This document shows, piece after piece, positions 1 through 8,836 of a stretch of DNA of 64,000 bases. The position numbers were made by a program, and so were the translations under genes. Source of the DNA: JAKFXL01 sp947085765 (lineage in GTDB: Bacteria > Pseudomonadota > Gammaproteobacteria > Tenderiales > Tenderiaceae). The stretch lies in assembly GCA_947085765.1 (NCBI GenBank), contig CAMTXZ010000031.1:1-64000 (forward strand), written 5' to 3'. Under the pieces are notes generated by a model, which worked only from the letters and a program-made list of their open reading frames with translations, was not told the origin of the DNA and did no database searches. Numbering within the stretch: position 1 is the stretch's first letter; every line of letters begins with the position of its first letter.

Positions 1-101
1 CCCCACTGCTGGCTGAGAGGATCGTTGTTGCCGCCATTGGCAGCGCCGGGACCTTTGATGGAACTTTTATAACCGGGATTGTGGCGCTGCTACTGGCTTA
101 A
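1..101 (+). CDS. C-terminus of a DUF1614-like membrane protein (partial)
   Basis: An open frame enters from the left edge (first full codon at base 3) and stops with TAA at 99-101. The last residues include an AGTFDGTFITG stretch followed by a hydrophobic tail ending in LLLA-type residues. I recall this ending from DUF1614 membrane proteins of unknown function, but only about 32 residues are visible, so the family call is memory-based and uncertain. Its stop overlaps by four bases the stop of the convergent chemoreceptor gene, leaving no room for a terminator between them. Confidence 0.5.
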   Translation, partial: PLLAERIVVAAIGSAGTFDGTFITGIVALLLA

Positions 102-1558
102 TGGCGTTGCAACTTCTCATCCACAATACGCTGAATGATTGTTATCACATCACTACTGGCACGCTCTACATCTTCAAACGAGCTGTAGATCTTCTGTAGC
201 GAGTTGCGATCCAGATCCCACCCCTCACCCATCTGTTCAATCATACGATGAGCACCCTGATGAACGCGGGCGTGTGGCTCCACCATTTTTGAATAGGAGG
301 GCATGGTGGAGAAACGTTCCGCCCCTTCACCAGTGTCATACCATTTACCCAGACGGCAGTTATGGTGATCCACTCCCACCGCATTACACTCTGGCGACTC
401 AACACCATTCTCCAAAACCCGATAAGCGTTCTGTTTATAGATCACATGATCCATCTTAATCAACGTGGCAAAACAGCAGTCCCGTGCCTGTGAAAGCTGC
501 AAGGCAGACTCCTGTGCCGATGCAGAAAATTCACTCAGCTCTGCCTCGAAGGCATGGATGATCGTAGAAGATTCAGCGGCGATACCCTTCATCGCCACCG
601 CGTTTTTCAGCATCAACTCAGCCTCCGCCCTGAATGCCTCGATGACAGGTGAAATCTCCAATGTCGCCTTCTTGGTATTCTCTGCCAGATTGCGCACCTC
701 ATCGGCTACCACCGCAAAACCACGCCCCGTCTCACCAGCACGAGCCGCCTCAATAGCAGCATTGAGTGCCAACAGATTGGTCTGCTCAGCGATACTGGTA
801 ATTACTTTAATGACGTTAGAGATAATAGAAGTACGATCACGTAACGCTGCCACAGTGCTGTCTGTAGCCGTCATGATCTCTGTCAACTTACCAATATTGG
901 TCAATACACCACCAATCTGCTGACTATTATGTTCGGCACGCTCAGCCGTGCTGTGGGCGATCGCTTCAACCTCTTTCATCTGTTCATTGACACCTATTAA
1001 ATCGCTCTGAGTCTGTTTCAGGTTAGTCATCAGATTCTTGGCATTCAGGCCTCCCAATTTGCCCATGATCTCGTGTTTGGCGGCCAGCTTCTGGCCTTCA
1101 CTGACGATGTTCAAGGCATGATTTAACTTCTCTATGGTGATCTTAAAGTCGCCATGCAGATCAACAGGGGCTGGGGCGCGCAACTCTTTTCCCTGAGCTA
1201 CAAAATCAAACGAGATCTTCAATTCGCTGAAAAATGACTCAAGCTGCCCCATCATTTTATTGATACACAACACCACTTCATCAAACTTTGCGTCACGCTC
1301 AGGGTTCACGATGCGCCCGCTAAATTTGCCCGCGGCACCCGCGGTAGTGATGGCGTTAACCTGATCAAGGAAAGCACTTTCATTGCCCGCATTGCCAATC
1401 GACCAGACTAAAATTGAATAACTGGTAATCAACAGCGCTATGCCAACCAATACCCAGTCGAATCCATGACTAATACTGCTGTAAGCCGCCATGGCAACAC
1501 AGGATAGCGTTGCCACAAGCAATGCTGCACTTCTGGAAGGCGAGAACCAATGTTTCAT
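98..1558 (-). CDS. Methyl-accepting chemotaxis protein with C-terminal CZB zinc-binding domain
   Basis: 486 aa. Two N-terminal hydrophobic segments (about residues 10-28 and 33-54) with almost no loop between them anchor it in the inner membrane without a periplasmic sensor. The signalling tip is clear in the middle (EQTNLLALNAAIEAARAGE, then GFAVVADEVRNLAE), which contacts CheA/CheW. The C-terminus is a CZB domain: KMDHV, then HHNCRLGKWY, then PHARVHQGAH supply the expected His/Cys/His/His zinc ligands. CZB receptors are known to sense zinc or oxidants such as hypochlorous acid from the cytoplasm. No HAMP domain is evident. Its ATG overlaps the stop of the 65-aa ORF upstream (ATGA). Confidence 0.93.
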   Translation of the reverse strand: MKHWFSPSRSAALLVATLSCVAMAAYSSISHGFDWVLVGIALLITSYSILVWSIGNAGNESAFLDQVNAITTAGAAGKFSGRIVNPERDAKFDEVVLCINKMMGQLESFFSELKISFDFVAQGKELRAPAPVDLHGDFKITIEKLNHALNIVSEGQKLAAKHEIMGKLGGLNAKNLMTNLKQTQSDLIGVNEQMKEVEAIAHSTAERAEHNSQQIGGVLTNIGKLTEIMTATDSTVAALRDRTSIISNVIKVITSIAEQTNLLALNAAIEAARAGETGRGFAVVADEVRNLAENTKKATLEISPVIEAFRAEAELMLKNAVAMKGIAAESSTIIHAFEAELSEFSASAQESALQLSQARDCCFATLIKMDHVIYKQNAYRVLENGVESPECNAVGVDHHNCRLGKWYDTGEGAERFSTMPSYSKMVEPHARVHQGAHRMIEQMGEGWDLDRNSLQKIYSSFEDVERASSDVITIIQRIVDEKLQRH

Positions 1559-1752
1559 AACAAACCTCTTTTTCGTCTGAAAAAATCCAACAAAAATCTT
1601 GTCGACGCCTCGAATACCCTTTGCGCCCTCGCCCTCTTCTCAACAGCCCGAAAGTATTCTTCACTGTCATCTGCAGGAATAAACTCAGTAAGGTTCAAGT
1701 CAATCTCGCACACCACCTTTTCCAGGCGGGGAGGAGCGGAGTTTTTGTTCAT
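1555..1752 (-). CDS. Small protein translationally coupled to the chemoreceptor
   Basis: 65 aa, charged, no membrane segment. Not recognised. The reason to accept it is layout: its TGA stop overlaps the ATG of the chemoreceptor gene in an ATGA junction, it is co-oriented, and nothing else fills this stretch. An acidic middle (EFIPADDSEEYF) is followed by a basic C-terminus (FFRRKRG). A GGAG lies about 11 bases and an AGAGG directly upstream of the ATG, neither ideally spaced. It could be a small partner of the receptor or a chance ORF. Confidence 0.45.
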   Translation of the reverse strand: MNKNSAPPRLEKVVCEIDLNLTEFIPADDSEEYFRAVEKRARAQRVFEASTRFLLDFFRRKRGLL

Positions 1753-1944
1753 ACCTCTACGAACTCCATTGATCTATACATTCGTTGACTCGGCGACATG
1801 CCCAGCATCTATTGGAAAGGGTGGTTGCAGAAGATATCGACTCCGCCCCACTCTTCTTAAGAGCGAACAACAACAATATCTGCGCTCACTGAAGTAAACT
1901 CTAACCAATATTTCCACTGACAACCTTGCGGCAGTAAATCCCCC

Positions 1945-2793
1945 ATGACAAAAGCCAAAACCATCCTCATCACCGGCTGCTCCAGCGGCATCGGCTACTG
2001 TACCGCCCACGGGCTGAAACAACGCGGTTACCGCGTCTTTGCCACGGCCCGTGAGCCTGAAGATGTGGATCGGCTGCGTGAAGAGGGGCTAGAAAGTTTT
2101 CAGCTTGATCTTGCCCGCTCCGACTCAATCCGTACTGGCCTGAAACGACTATGGAGTGAAACCGATGGTCGGCTTGATGCACTTTTTAACAACGGTGCCT
2201 ATGGGCAGCCTGGTGCGGTGGAGGATCTGCAACGTGAGGTGCTGCGCGAACAGTTTGAGACCAATCTGTTTGGCACCCAGGAGCTGACCAATCTTGTGAT
2301 CCCCACCATGCGCCGGCAGGGGTATGGGCGCATTATCAACAACAGCTCTATTCTGGGATTTATCAACCTCCCCTACCGTGGGGCCTACAACGCCAGCAAG
2401 TTTGCCCTTGAGTCCCTTAGCGATACATTGCGCCTGGAGCTGCACGGCACAGGCATCCACGTCTCCCTGATCGAACCGGGGCCGATCAAAACCAAGTTTC
2501 GCGCCAATGCCCACGCCATGTACCAGAAAAATATCAACCCCGAAAAAAGCGCCCATCGCGCCTATTACGAGGGGGTTGATAAACGGCTCAGCAAACCGGG
2601 TAACAGTAGCAGTCTCACCCTGCCGCCCGAGGCGGTGCTGGAGAAGGTGATTCACGCCCTGGAGTCCACCAGACCCAAAATCCGTTACCGTGTTACCACC
2701 CCGACCCACATCGCCGCCGTTGCCAAACGGCTGCTGCCCGACCGCTGGCTAGATTGGCTGATGTTGCGTTACAGCGCCAAGGAAAATGGTTGA
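1945..2793 (+). CDS. Short-chain dehydrogenase/reductase
   Basis: 282 aa. Classical SDR: the Rossmann glycine motif TGCSSGIG is at residues 10-17, NNGAYG marks the NNAG-type motif, a serine lies in NNSSILG, and YNASK is the catalytic Tyr-x-x-x-Lys. The residues after the second strand (FATAREPEDV) carry an Arg after the Ala, consistent with an NADP preference, though this is inference. The length is typical of SDRs acting on lipids or retinoid-like substrates, and it resembles the often mis-labelled 'SDR family oxidoreductase' group; the substrate cannot be read. It stands alone, with 85 bp before the ATPase gene. Confidence 0.9.
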   Translation: MTKAKTILITGCSSGIGYCTAHGLKQRGYRVFATAREPEDVDRLREEGLESFQLDLARSDSIRTGLKRLWSETDGRLDALFNNGAYGQPGAVEDLQREVLREQFETNLFGTQELTNLVIPTMRRQGYGRIINNSSILGFINLPYRGAYNASKFALESLSDTLRLELHGTGIHVSLIEPGPIKTKFRANAHAMYQKNINPEKSAHRAYYEGVDKRLSKPGNSSSLTLPPEAVLEKVIHALESTRPKIRYRVTTPTHIAAVAKRLLPDRWLDWLMLRYSAKENG

Positions 2794-2878
2794 CCCCATC
2801 TCTGACCAATAGCCGCTCGATTTATCTGATAATCTGTAAGGGTACTGCCTAACCGTAACAGAACTTAGGGTAGCAAAA

Positions 2879-5608
2879 ATGGATAATCTGCTCTCAAGAC
2901 ATTGGCACCACCTGCCAGACGACGAAGTGGTCGCCCTGCTGGAGTCAGATGGCCATAAGGGGCTCGATACCTTTGAGGTCCGCCACCGTCAGGGCAGTTT
3001 TGGAGCCAACCGCCTGACGCTAAAAAAAGGCAAAAATCCGTTCACGCTATTTCTACTACAGTTTAATCAACCCCTGATCTATATCCTGCTCGCTGCGGCC
3101 ATCACCACCTTTCTATTACAGGAGTGGGTCGACAGTGGGGTTATCTTCGGTGTTGTACTGGCCAACGCCATCATCGGTTTTGTTCAGGAGTTAAAGGCCG
3201 TCAAGGCGATTGAGGCGCTGGCGCGGGCCATGGAGGGTACCGCCCTTGTCATCCGCGCCGGTCAAAAGGTGAAGATCAACGCCGCTGAGCTGGTCCCCGG
3301 TGATCTGGTATTACTGCAATCTGGCGACAAGGTCCCCGCCGACCTAAGATTGCTGCGCTGCCGTGAGTTACAGGTGGATGAGTCGGCACTCACTGGCGAG
3401 TCTGTGCCGGTCCAAAAACAGCCCGAACGGGTAGCACAGACAAAAACACTGGCTGACCGCAGCAACATGGCCTACTCCTCCACGCTGGTCACCTACGGCA
3501 CTGCTACTGGCGTAGTGGTGGCCACCGGTGATGGTACGGAAATCGGCCAGATCAACGCCCTGATCGCCAGCGCCACAACACTGGCCACACCGCTGACCAA
3601 AAAGATTGCCCACTTCAGCGGCATCCTGCTCTGGGTCATTCTCGGCCTGGCCGGTTTGACCCTACTGGCCGGCTGGTACCACGGCGCCCCCCTGCTCGAC
3701 ACCTTTATGGCGGCGGTGGCGCTGGCCGTGGCGGCGATCCCCGAAGGGTTGCCAGCGGCGATGACCATCATGCTGGCAATCGGCGTGAACAAGATGGCCC
3801 GGCGCCACGCCATCATCCGCAAGATGCCCGCGGTTGAGACCCTCGGCAGCACCACGGTGATCTGTTCCGACAAGACCGGCACGCTGACCCAGAACCAGAT
3901 GACGGTGCAACAGCTCTGTGCCGCGGGCCAGCGTTACGAATTCACAGGGGTCGGTTACGCGCCACAGGGGGAGGTTCACCTGGAGCAGACCGCCATCGAT
4001 CCTCAGCAACACCCGGCCCTGCTGGAGTGCCTGAAGGCGGGACTGCTCTGTAACGACTCACGGCTGATCGACAACGGCGGGCAGTGGGGCATCGAAGGTG
4101 ATCCCACCGAGGTGGCGCTGATCACCGCCGCCGCCAAGGCCGGGCTATCAAACACAACGCTGGAACAGCAGCTGCCACGTATCGATACCGTGCCGTTTGA
4201 GTCTCAACACCAATACATGGCCACGCTCCACCACACTGATACTGGCACAGCGCCAGCAGCACTCATCTATATGAAGGGTTCCGTTGAGAGCATCCTCTCC
4301 CGCTGCCACAATGCCTATGGAGATGGGACGGATACCGTGGCACTCGACAAAAGCAGCGTACACCGCGATGTGGAACAGATGGCGGCCCAAGGGCTGCGGG
4401 TGCTTGCCTTTGCCTGCAAATCATCCACTGAACTCACTGCATCGATCAGCCATGGTGACGTCGCTGAAGGCATGACCTTTATTGGTCTGCAAGCAATGAT
4501 GGACCCACCCCGGCCAGAGGCAATTGCCGCCGTCGCCGCCTGCCAGCGGGCCGGCATCCAGGTCAAGATGATCACCGGCGACCATCTGGTCACCGCCGCG
4601 GCCATCGCCCGCCAGATCGGCCTCAGCGGCACCACTGACAGTGAGCTGGCCCACTTCGCCATCAACGGCCACGCCCTGGCGCAACTGGATGACCACGCGT
4701 TGATGGAGGTTGCCGAACGGGCGTCGGTATTTGCCCGGGTCTCGCCCGTACAGAAGCTGCGGCTGGTGGAGGCGCTCCAGGCCAAAGGCCATGTGGTGGC
4801 AATGACCGGTGATGGCGTCAACGACGCCCCGGCACTCAAGCAGGCCGACATCGGCGTCGCCATGGGGCTGGGTGGCACCGAGGTGGCCAAAGAGGCGGCG
4901 GACATGGTGCTCACCGACGACAACTTCTCCACCATCGAGGCCGCCGTCGAGGAGGGACGCGCCGTGTTCGACAACCTCGTCAAGTTCATCACCTGGACCC
5001 TGCCCACCAACGTCGGTCAGGGGCTGGTGATACTCGTCGCCATCCTTGCCGGAATCACACTCCCGGTGACGCCGGTGCAGATTCTCTGGATCAACATGAC
5101 CACCGCCCTGCTGCTGGGTCTGACGCTGGCCTTCGAAGTGAAGGAGCCGGGCATCATGGCGCGGCCGCCGCGCCAGCCGCAGACCCCTGTGCTGACCCGC
5201 GAACTGGCTATTCGTGTAGGTCTGGTGAGCCTGATGTTGCTGGTCGGCGCGTTTGGCATGTTTGAGTGGGCCATACGCCACGACAGGAGCATCGAAGCGG
5301 CGCGCACCGTCGCGGTCAACATGTTCATCTTCGGGCAGCTCTTCTATCTCTTCAACTGCCGGTCGTTGCGCTATTCGATGTTCAAGCTGGGTCTTTTTTC
5401 GAACCGCTGGCTGGTCCTCGGCGTCACCGTCATGGCCTTGCTGCAACTGCTCTTCACCTACGCCCCGGCCATGAACCGGCTGTTTGGCAGCGCCCCCATC
5501 GGCATGGCTGAATGGGCGTGGATTCTGGCGGGCAGCGTGGGGATCTACACCGTAATCGGCACCGAAAAGTGGCTACGCCTCCGTAGCGATGGCAGGAGCA
5601 GCGGTTAA
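2879..5608 (+). CDS. Type II cation-transporting P-type ATPase, ion uncertain
   Basis: 909 aa, full length. Visible in order: N-terminal cation-ATPase domain; actuator-loop LTGES; M4 motif PEGLP; phosphorylation site DKTGTLT; nucleotide-site KGSVE; hinge TGDGVNDAP; six C-terminal membrane helices. It looks like the SERCA/PMR relatives, but at positions aligned by eye with SERCA, M5 reads NVGQ (Gln for Glu771) and M6 reads NMTTA (Ala for Asp800), so two key Ca2+ ligands are missing. Calcium specificity should therefore not be assumed. The next gene starts on the base after this stop, and the operon continues into CPA2 and Mrp antiporters, which suggests Na+/K+/H+ homeostasis. Confidence 0.93.
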   Translation: MDNLLSRHWHHLPDDEVVALLESDGHKGLDTFEVRHRQGSFGANRLTLKKGKNPFTLFLLQFNQPLIYILLAAAITTFLLQEWVDSGVIFGVVLANAIIGFVQELKAVKAIEALARAMEGTALVIRAGQKVKINAAELVPGDLVLLQSGDKVPADLRLLRCRELQVDESALTGESVPVQKQPERVAQTKTLADRSNMAYSSTLVTYGTATGVVVATGDGTEIGQINALIASATTLATPLTKKIAHFSGILLWVILGLAGLTLLAGWYHGAPLLDTFMAAVALAVAAIPEGLPAAMTIMLAIGVNKMARRHAIIRKMPAVETLGSTTVICSDKTGTLTQNQMTVQQLCAAGQRYEFTGVGYAPQGEVHLEQTAIDPQQHPALLECLKAGLLCNDSRLIDNGGQWGIEGDPTEVALITAAAKAGLSNTTLEQQLPRIDTVPFESQHQYMATLHHTDTGTAPAALIYMKGSVESILSRCHNAYGDGTDTVALDKSSVHRDVEQMAAQGLRVLAFACKSSTELTASISHGDVAEGMTFIGLQAMMDPPRPEAIAAVAACQRAGIQVKMITGDHLVTAAAIARQIGLSGTTDSELAHFAINGHALAQLDDHALMEVAERASVFARVSPVQKLRLVEALQAKGHVVAMTGDGVNDAPALKQADIGVAMGLGGTEVAKEAADMVLTDDNFSTIEAAVEEGRAVFDNLVKFITWTLPTNVGQGLVILVAILAGITLPVTPVQILWINMTTALLLGLTLAFEVKEPGIMARPPRQPQTPVLTRELAIRVGLVSLMLLVGAFGMFEWAIRHDRSIEAARTVAVNMFIFGQLFYLFNCRSLRYSMFKLGLFSNRWLVLGVTVMALLQLLFTYAPAMNRLFGSAPIGMAEWAWILAGSVGIYTVIGTEKWLRLRSDGRSSG

Positions 5609-7261
5609 ATGGAGCTGTTTCCCGACATCTTCACTGAAATGACGGTGCTGCTGCTATTGGCGGCGGCTGTCGGCGCCATTGGTGTGCGCCTGCGCCAGCC
5701 ACTGATTGTGGCCTTTATCGCGGTGGGCATTCTGGCCGGCCCCTCGGTGCTGGGCTGGGTGAGCGCCAATGACCAGATCGACCTGCTGGCCAAACTAGGC
5801 ATTACCCTGCTGCTGTTTGTGGTCGGGCTCAAACTCGACCTGCACATCATCCGCACCATGGGGCCAGTGGCACTGGCGACCGGGCTAGGCCAAGTCATCT
5901 TTACCAGCGTCATCGGCTACCTCATCGCCCTGGCGCTGGGCATGACGCCGCTTGCCGCACTCTATGTAGCGGTGGCGCTGACCTTCTCCAGCACCATCAT
6001 CATCGTCAAGCTGCTCTCCGACAAACGCGAGGTCGATACGCTGCACGGCCGCATCGCCCTGGGTTTTTTGATCGTGCAGGATCTGGTGGTGGTACTGGTC
6101 ATGATCGGACTCAATGCCCTGAGTGGGATCGGCGAAAACTCAGCGGCGCTGACGGTACTGGCCGTACTGGGCAAAGGCATCGCCTTTATTCTGGTCATCG
6201 CGCTGATCACCCGCTATATCCTGCCGCGCCTGCTCCATCTGCTCTCCCACTCCCAGGAGCTACTGGTGCTGTTTGGCATCGCCTGGGCCGTGGCCCTGGC
6301 AACCCTCGGCGCAACACTCGGTTTCAGCAAGGAGGTGGGGGCCTTTGTCGCCGGGGTGTCGCTGGCCTCTACCCCCTTTCGCGATGTGCTGGGGGCGCGA
6401 CTGGTCAGCCTGCGTGACTTCCTGCTGCTGTTTTTTTTCATCGACCTGGGGGCGCGTCTCGATCTCGGGCTGCTGGGCAGCCAACTGCCGGAGGCGCTGA
6501 TCTTCTCCCTGTTTGTGCTGGTTGGCAACCCGCTGATTGTGATGGTCATCATGGGGGCGCTGGGGTACCGCAAACGAACCGGCTTTCTGGCCGGACTGAC
6601 GGTGGCGCAGATCAGCGAGTTCTCCCTGATCCTGGGGGCATTGGGGCTGAGCCTCGGCCATATCGACGCCGAGACCATGGGGCTGATCACCTTGGTGGGG
6701 CTAATCACCATCAGCGCCTCGACCTACATGATCCTCTTTTCCCACCCGCTCTATGAGTGGCTGGCCCCCTGGCTCAAGGTGTTCGAGCGCCGCCACCCCC
6801 ACCGGGAGATGGAACAGGGGGCGACAACGGCGCAGGGCGGCGCGGAGATTGTCCTGTTTGGCATCGGTCGTTACGGCTTTGGTATCGCCCAGACACTGCG
6901 CGAACGCGGCTGCCGGGTACAGGGGATCGACTTCAACCCGGAGCTGGTACGAAAGGGCGATGCGACAGGCCATCCGGTGCTTTACGGCGATGCCGAAGAT
7001 CCCGAGTTCATCGCCGCGCTGCCGCTGGCCCAGGTCCAATGGGTGGTGAGCACGGCGCGTGACCGCCACGTCAACCTGGCGCTGATCCACACCCTAAAAA
7101 ATCTGGGCTACGTCGGACGGATCGCCGTCACCGCCCACAGCGCCGATGAGGTTGCCCGGTTGGAACAGGCGGGCGCCGATCTGGTGATGGTGCCGTTTGC
7201 AGACGCTGCACGCGAGGCGGCCGACCGGCTACTGGCACCCGCCCCGCCCGTTCGACAATGA
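5609..7261 (+). CDS. CPA2-family cation:proton antiporter with RCK/TrkA-N domain (Kef/RosB-like)
   Basis: 550 aa. About 380 residues of membrane helices form the Na+/H+ exchanger (CPA2) fold, with the GILAGP, KLGITLLLF and QDLVVVLVM segments typical of KefB/KefC. A cytoplasmic Rossmann domain follows (FGIGRYGFG at about 419-427, then an acidic strand end in IDFN), the nucleotide-binding RCK module that gates such transporters. It starts immediately after the ATPase stop with AGGAG about 10 bases upstream, and its stop overlaps the region carrying the mrpE ribosome-binding site. Exchange of K+ or Na+ for H+ is the known family role; which ion is not visible. Confidence 0.92.
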   Translation: MELFPDIFTEMTVLLLLAAAVGAIGVRLRQPLIVAFIAVGILAGPSVLGWVSANDQIDLLAKLGITLLLFVVGLKLDLHIIRTMGPVALATGLGQVIFTSVIGYLIALALGMTPLAALYVAVALTFSSTIIIVKLLSDKREVDTLHGRIALGFLIVQDLVVVLVMIGLNALSGIGENSAALTVLAVLGKGIAFILVIALITRYILPRLLHLLSHSQELLVLFGIAWAVALATLGATLGFSKEVGAFVAGVSLASTPFRDVLGARLVSLRDFLLLFFFIDLGARLDLGLLGSQLPEALIFSLFVLVGNPLIVMVIMGALGYRKRTGFLAGLTVAQISEFSLILGALGLSLGHIDAETMGLITLVGLITISASTYMILFSHPLYEWLAPWLKVFERRHPHREMEQGATTAQGGAEIVLFGIGRYGFGIAQTLRERGCRVQGIDFNPELVRKGDATGHPVLYGDAEDPEFIAALPLAQVQWVVSTARDRHVNLALIHTLKNLGYVGRIAVTAHSADEVARLEQAGADLVMVPFADAAREAADRLLAPAPPVRQ

Positions 7262-7272
7262 GGTGCTGGCAA

Positions 7273-7773
7273 ATGAACCTGAAAACAGCCAAGTGGAATG
7301 GGGCGAGCATCGCAACACGCCTGATGCTGTTGGCGGGTATCTGGTGGGGACTCAGCGGCGGCGCCCTCGCCTCCTGGTGGATCGGCCTGCCGGCGGTGTT
7401 GCTGGCGACAGCTGCCAGCGTCGCACTACTGCCGCTCATGCCCGTGGTCTGGCATGAGCTGCTGAGATTCATCCCCTTTTTCCTAGTACGCTCCCTGATG
7501 GGTGGCGTGGACGTGGCGTGGCGCGCTTTTCATCCCGGCCTGCCGATCGCCCCCGCGCTGGTTGATTATCAGCTGCAACTACCGCCGGGGCTGCCACGGG
7601 TCTTCATGGCCAATAGCGTCAGCCTGCTGCCGGGAACCTTGAGCGCCGCTCTTGATCAGAGCCTCCTGAAAGTACATCTGCTGGACGGGCGCAAGGATTT
7701 TCTGGCAGAACTCAAGGCACTGGAGCAGCGCGTGGCGCGGCTATTTGGCGTATCCCTGAAAATTTCAGCCTGA
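7273..7773 (+). CDS. mrpE: Mrp-type Na+/H+ antiporter subunit E
   Basis: 166 aa from this start. N-terminal two to three membrane helices are followed by a soluble tail containing VSLLPGTLSA and VHLLDGR, the MnhE/MrpE signature. I prefer the ATG at 7273 because GAGGTG lies seven bases before it; an ATG at 7258 overlapping the antiporter stop would add five residues. MrpE is one of the small membrane subunits needed for assembly of the multi-subunit Mrp antiporter. Unusually it is separated from the remaining mrp genes by usp, flavocytochrome and cytochrome c genes. Confidence 0.92.
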   Translation: MNLKTAKWNGASIATRLMLLAGIWWGLSGGALASWWIGLPAVLLATAASVALLPLMPVVWHELLRFIPFFLVRSLMGGVDVAWRAFHPGLPIAPALVDYQLQLPPGLPRVFMANSVSLLPGTLSAALDQSLLKVHLLDGRKDFLAELKALEQRVARLFGVSLKISA

Positions 7774-7789
7774 TGAATGAGGTGAAGTG

Positions 7790-8779
7790 ATGAAAAAATT
7801 CAAAAACATTCTCTGCGTAGTGGAGTCCGACAAGCCCAATACACTGGCCCTGGAGCGCGCCGTTACACTGGCCGAGAACAATCAGGCCAACCTCACCGTC
7901 GTCACGGTGATTGAGCGTATCACCGCCACCAGTGGCATGGCCGAAGGTGACCCACTCGCCAACGATCTACAGACCGCACTGGTCAATATCCACGCACAAA
8001 AGCTGGAGGCGCTGGTTGCCCCTTACCGCCAACGGCTCACACTCCAGAGCAAAATCTTAAAGGGCACCCCCTTTCTGGAAACCATCCGCGAGGTGCTGCG
8101 CAGCCACTGCGACCTGGTGATCAAGGTCCCAGAAGCCCAGGATTGGCTGGAGCGGCTGTTTGGCAGCGACGACATGCACCTGTTACGCAAGTGCCCCTGC
8201 CCAGTCTGGCTAGTCAAACCCCAAGCGCCACATGCCTACCGCTGCATCCTGGCGACGGTGGATGTCGACGACTCCGCCCCGGAGGCGGAGCTGGAGCGAC
8301 AGCGGCAGCTGAGCACGCAGATTGTTGAGGTCGCCAGCTCCCTGGCGCTCGCCGACTTTGCCGAGCTGCACATCGCCAACGTCTGGGAGGCAATCGGCGA
8401 GAGCGCCATGCGCGGCCCGTTCATGGATACCCCCGCCGAGAAGATCAGCGCCTATGTCGAACGGGTCCGGCGGCAACACAAAACCAGTCTGGATGACCTG
8501 CTGCACGAAGTCACCGGCACGCTGGGGCAAGCGGCGCTCGATTACCTCAAACCCCAAACACATCTGATCAAGGGCAGCGCACGCCGCGAGATTCCGGCGC
8601 TGGCCCAACGCCTCAAGGCCGACCTGGTGGTGATGGGCACCGTGGCCCGCACCGGCATCCCCGGTTTCATCATGGGCAATACCGCGGAGACGATCTTGAA
8701 CCAGATCAACTGCTCCGTACTCGCCATCAAACCACCCGGTTTTGTCACGCCGGTCACATTGGCGACACCGGAAGATTGA
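7790..8779 (+). CDS. Tandem universal stress protein (UspE-like)
   Basis: 329 aa, two Usp domains. Domain 1 begins KNILCVVESDKP and covers roughly residues 1-145; domain 2 begins CILATVDVDD and ends with VVMGTVARTGIPGFIMGNTAE, the G-2x-G-9x-G(S/N) ATP-binding signature. Domain 1 lacks that glycine signature, as is usual in UspE-type tandem proteins. The ATG at 7790 is favoured over the GTG at 7787 because of GAGGTG just upstream. It sits 16 bases after mrpE, so it is almost certainly cotranscribed with the antiporter genes, where Usp proteins often act as regulatory or stress partners. Confidence 0.93.
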   Translation: MKKFKNILCVVESDKPNTLALERAVTLAENNQANLTVVTVIERITATSGMAEGDPLANDLQTALVNIHAQKLEALVAPYRQRLTLQSKILKGTPFLETIREVLRSHCDLVIKVPEAQDWLERLFGSDDMHLLRKCPCPVWLVKPQAPHAYRCILATVDVDDSAPEAELERQRQLSTQIVEVASSLALADFAELHIANVWEAIGESAMRGPFMDTPAEKISAYVERVRRQHKTSLDDLLHEVTGTLGQAALDYLKPQTHLIKGSARREIPALAQRLKADLVVMGTVARTGIPGFIMGNTAETILNQINCSVLAIKPPGFVTPVTLATPED

Positions 8780-8836
8780 ACCGCGGACGACGACAGCTTC
8801 GGCGACAACACGGACAGAATGGGGGAAATAAGGACC

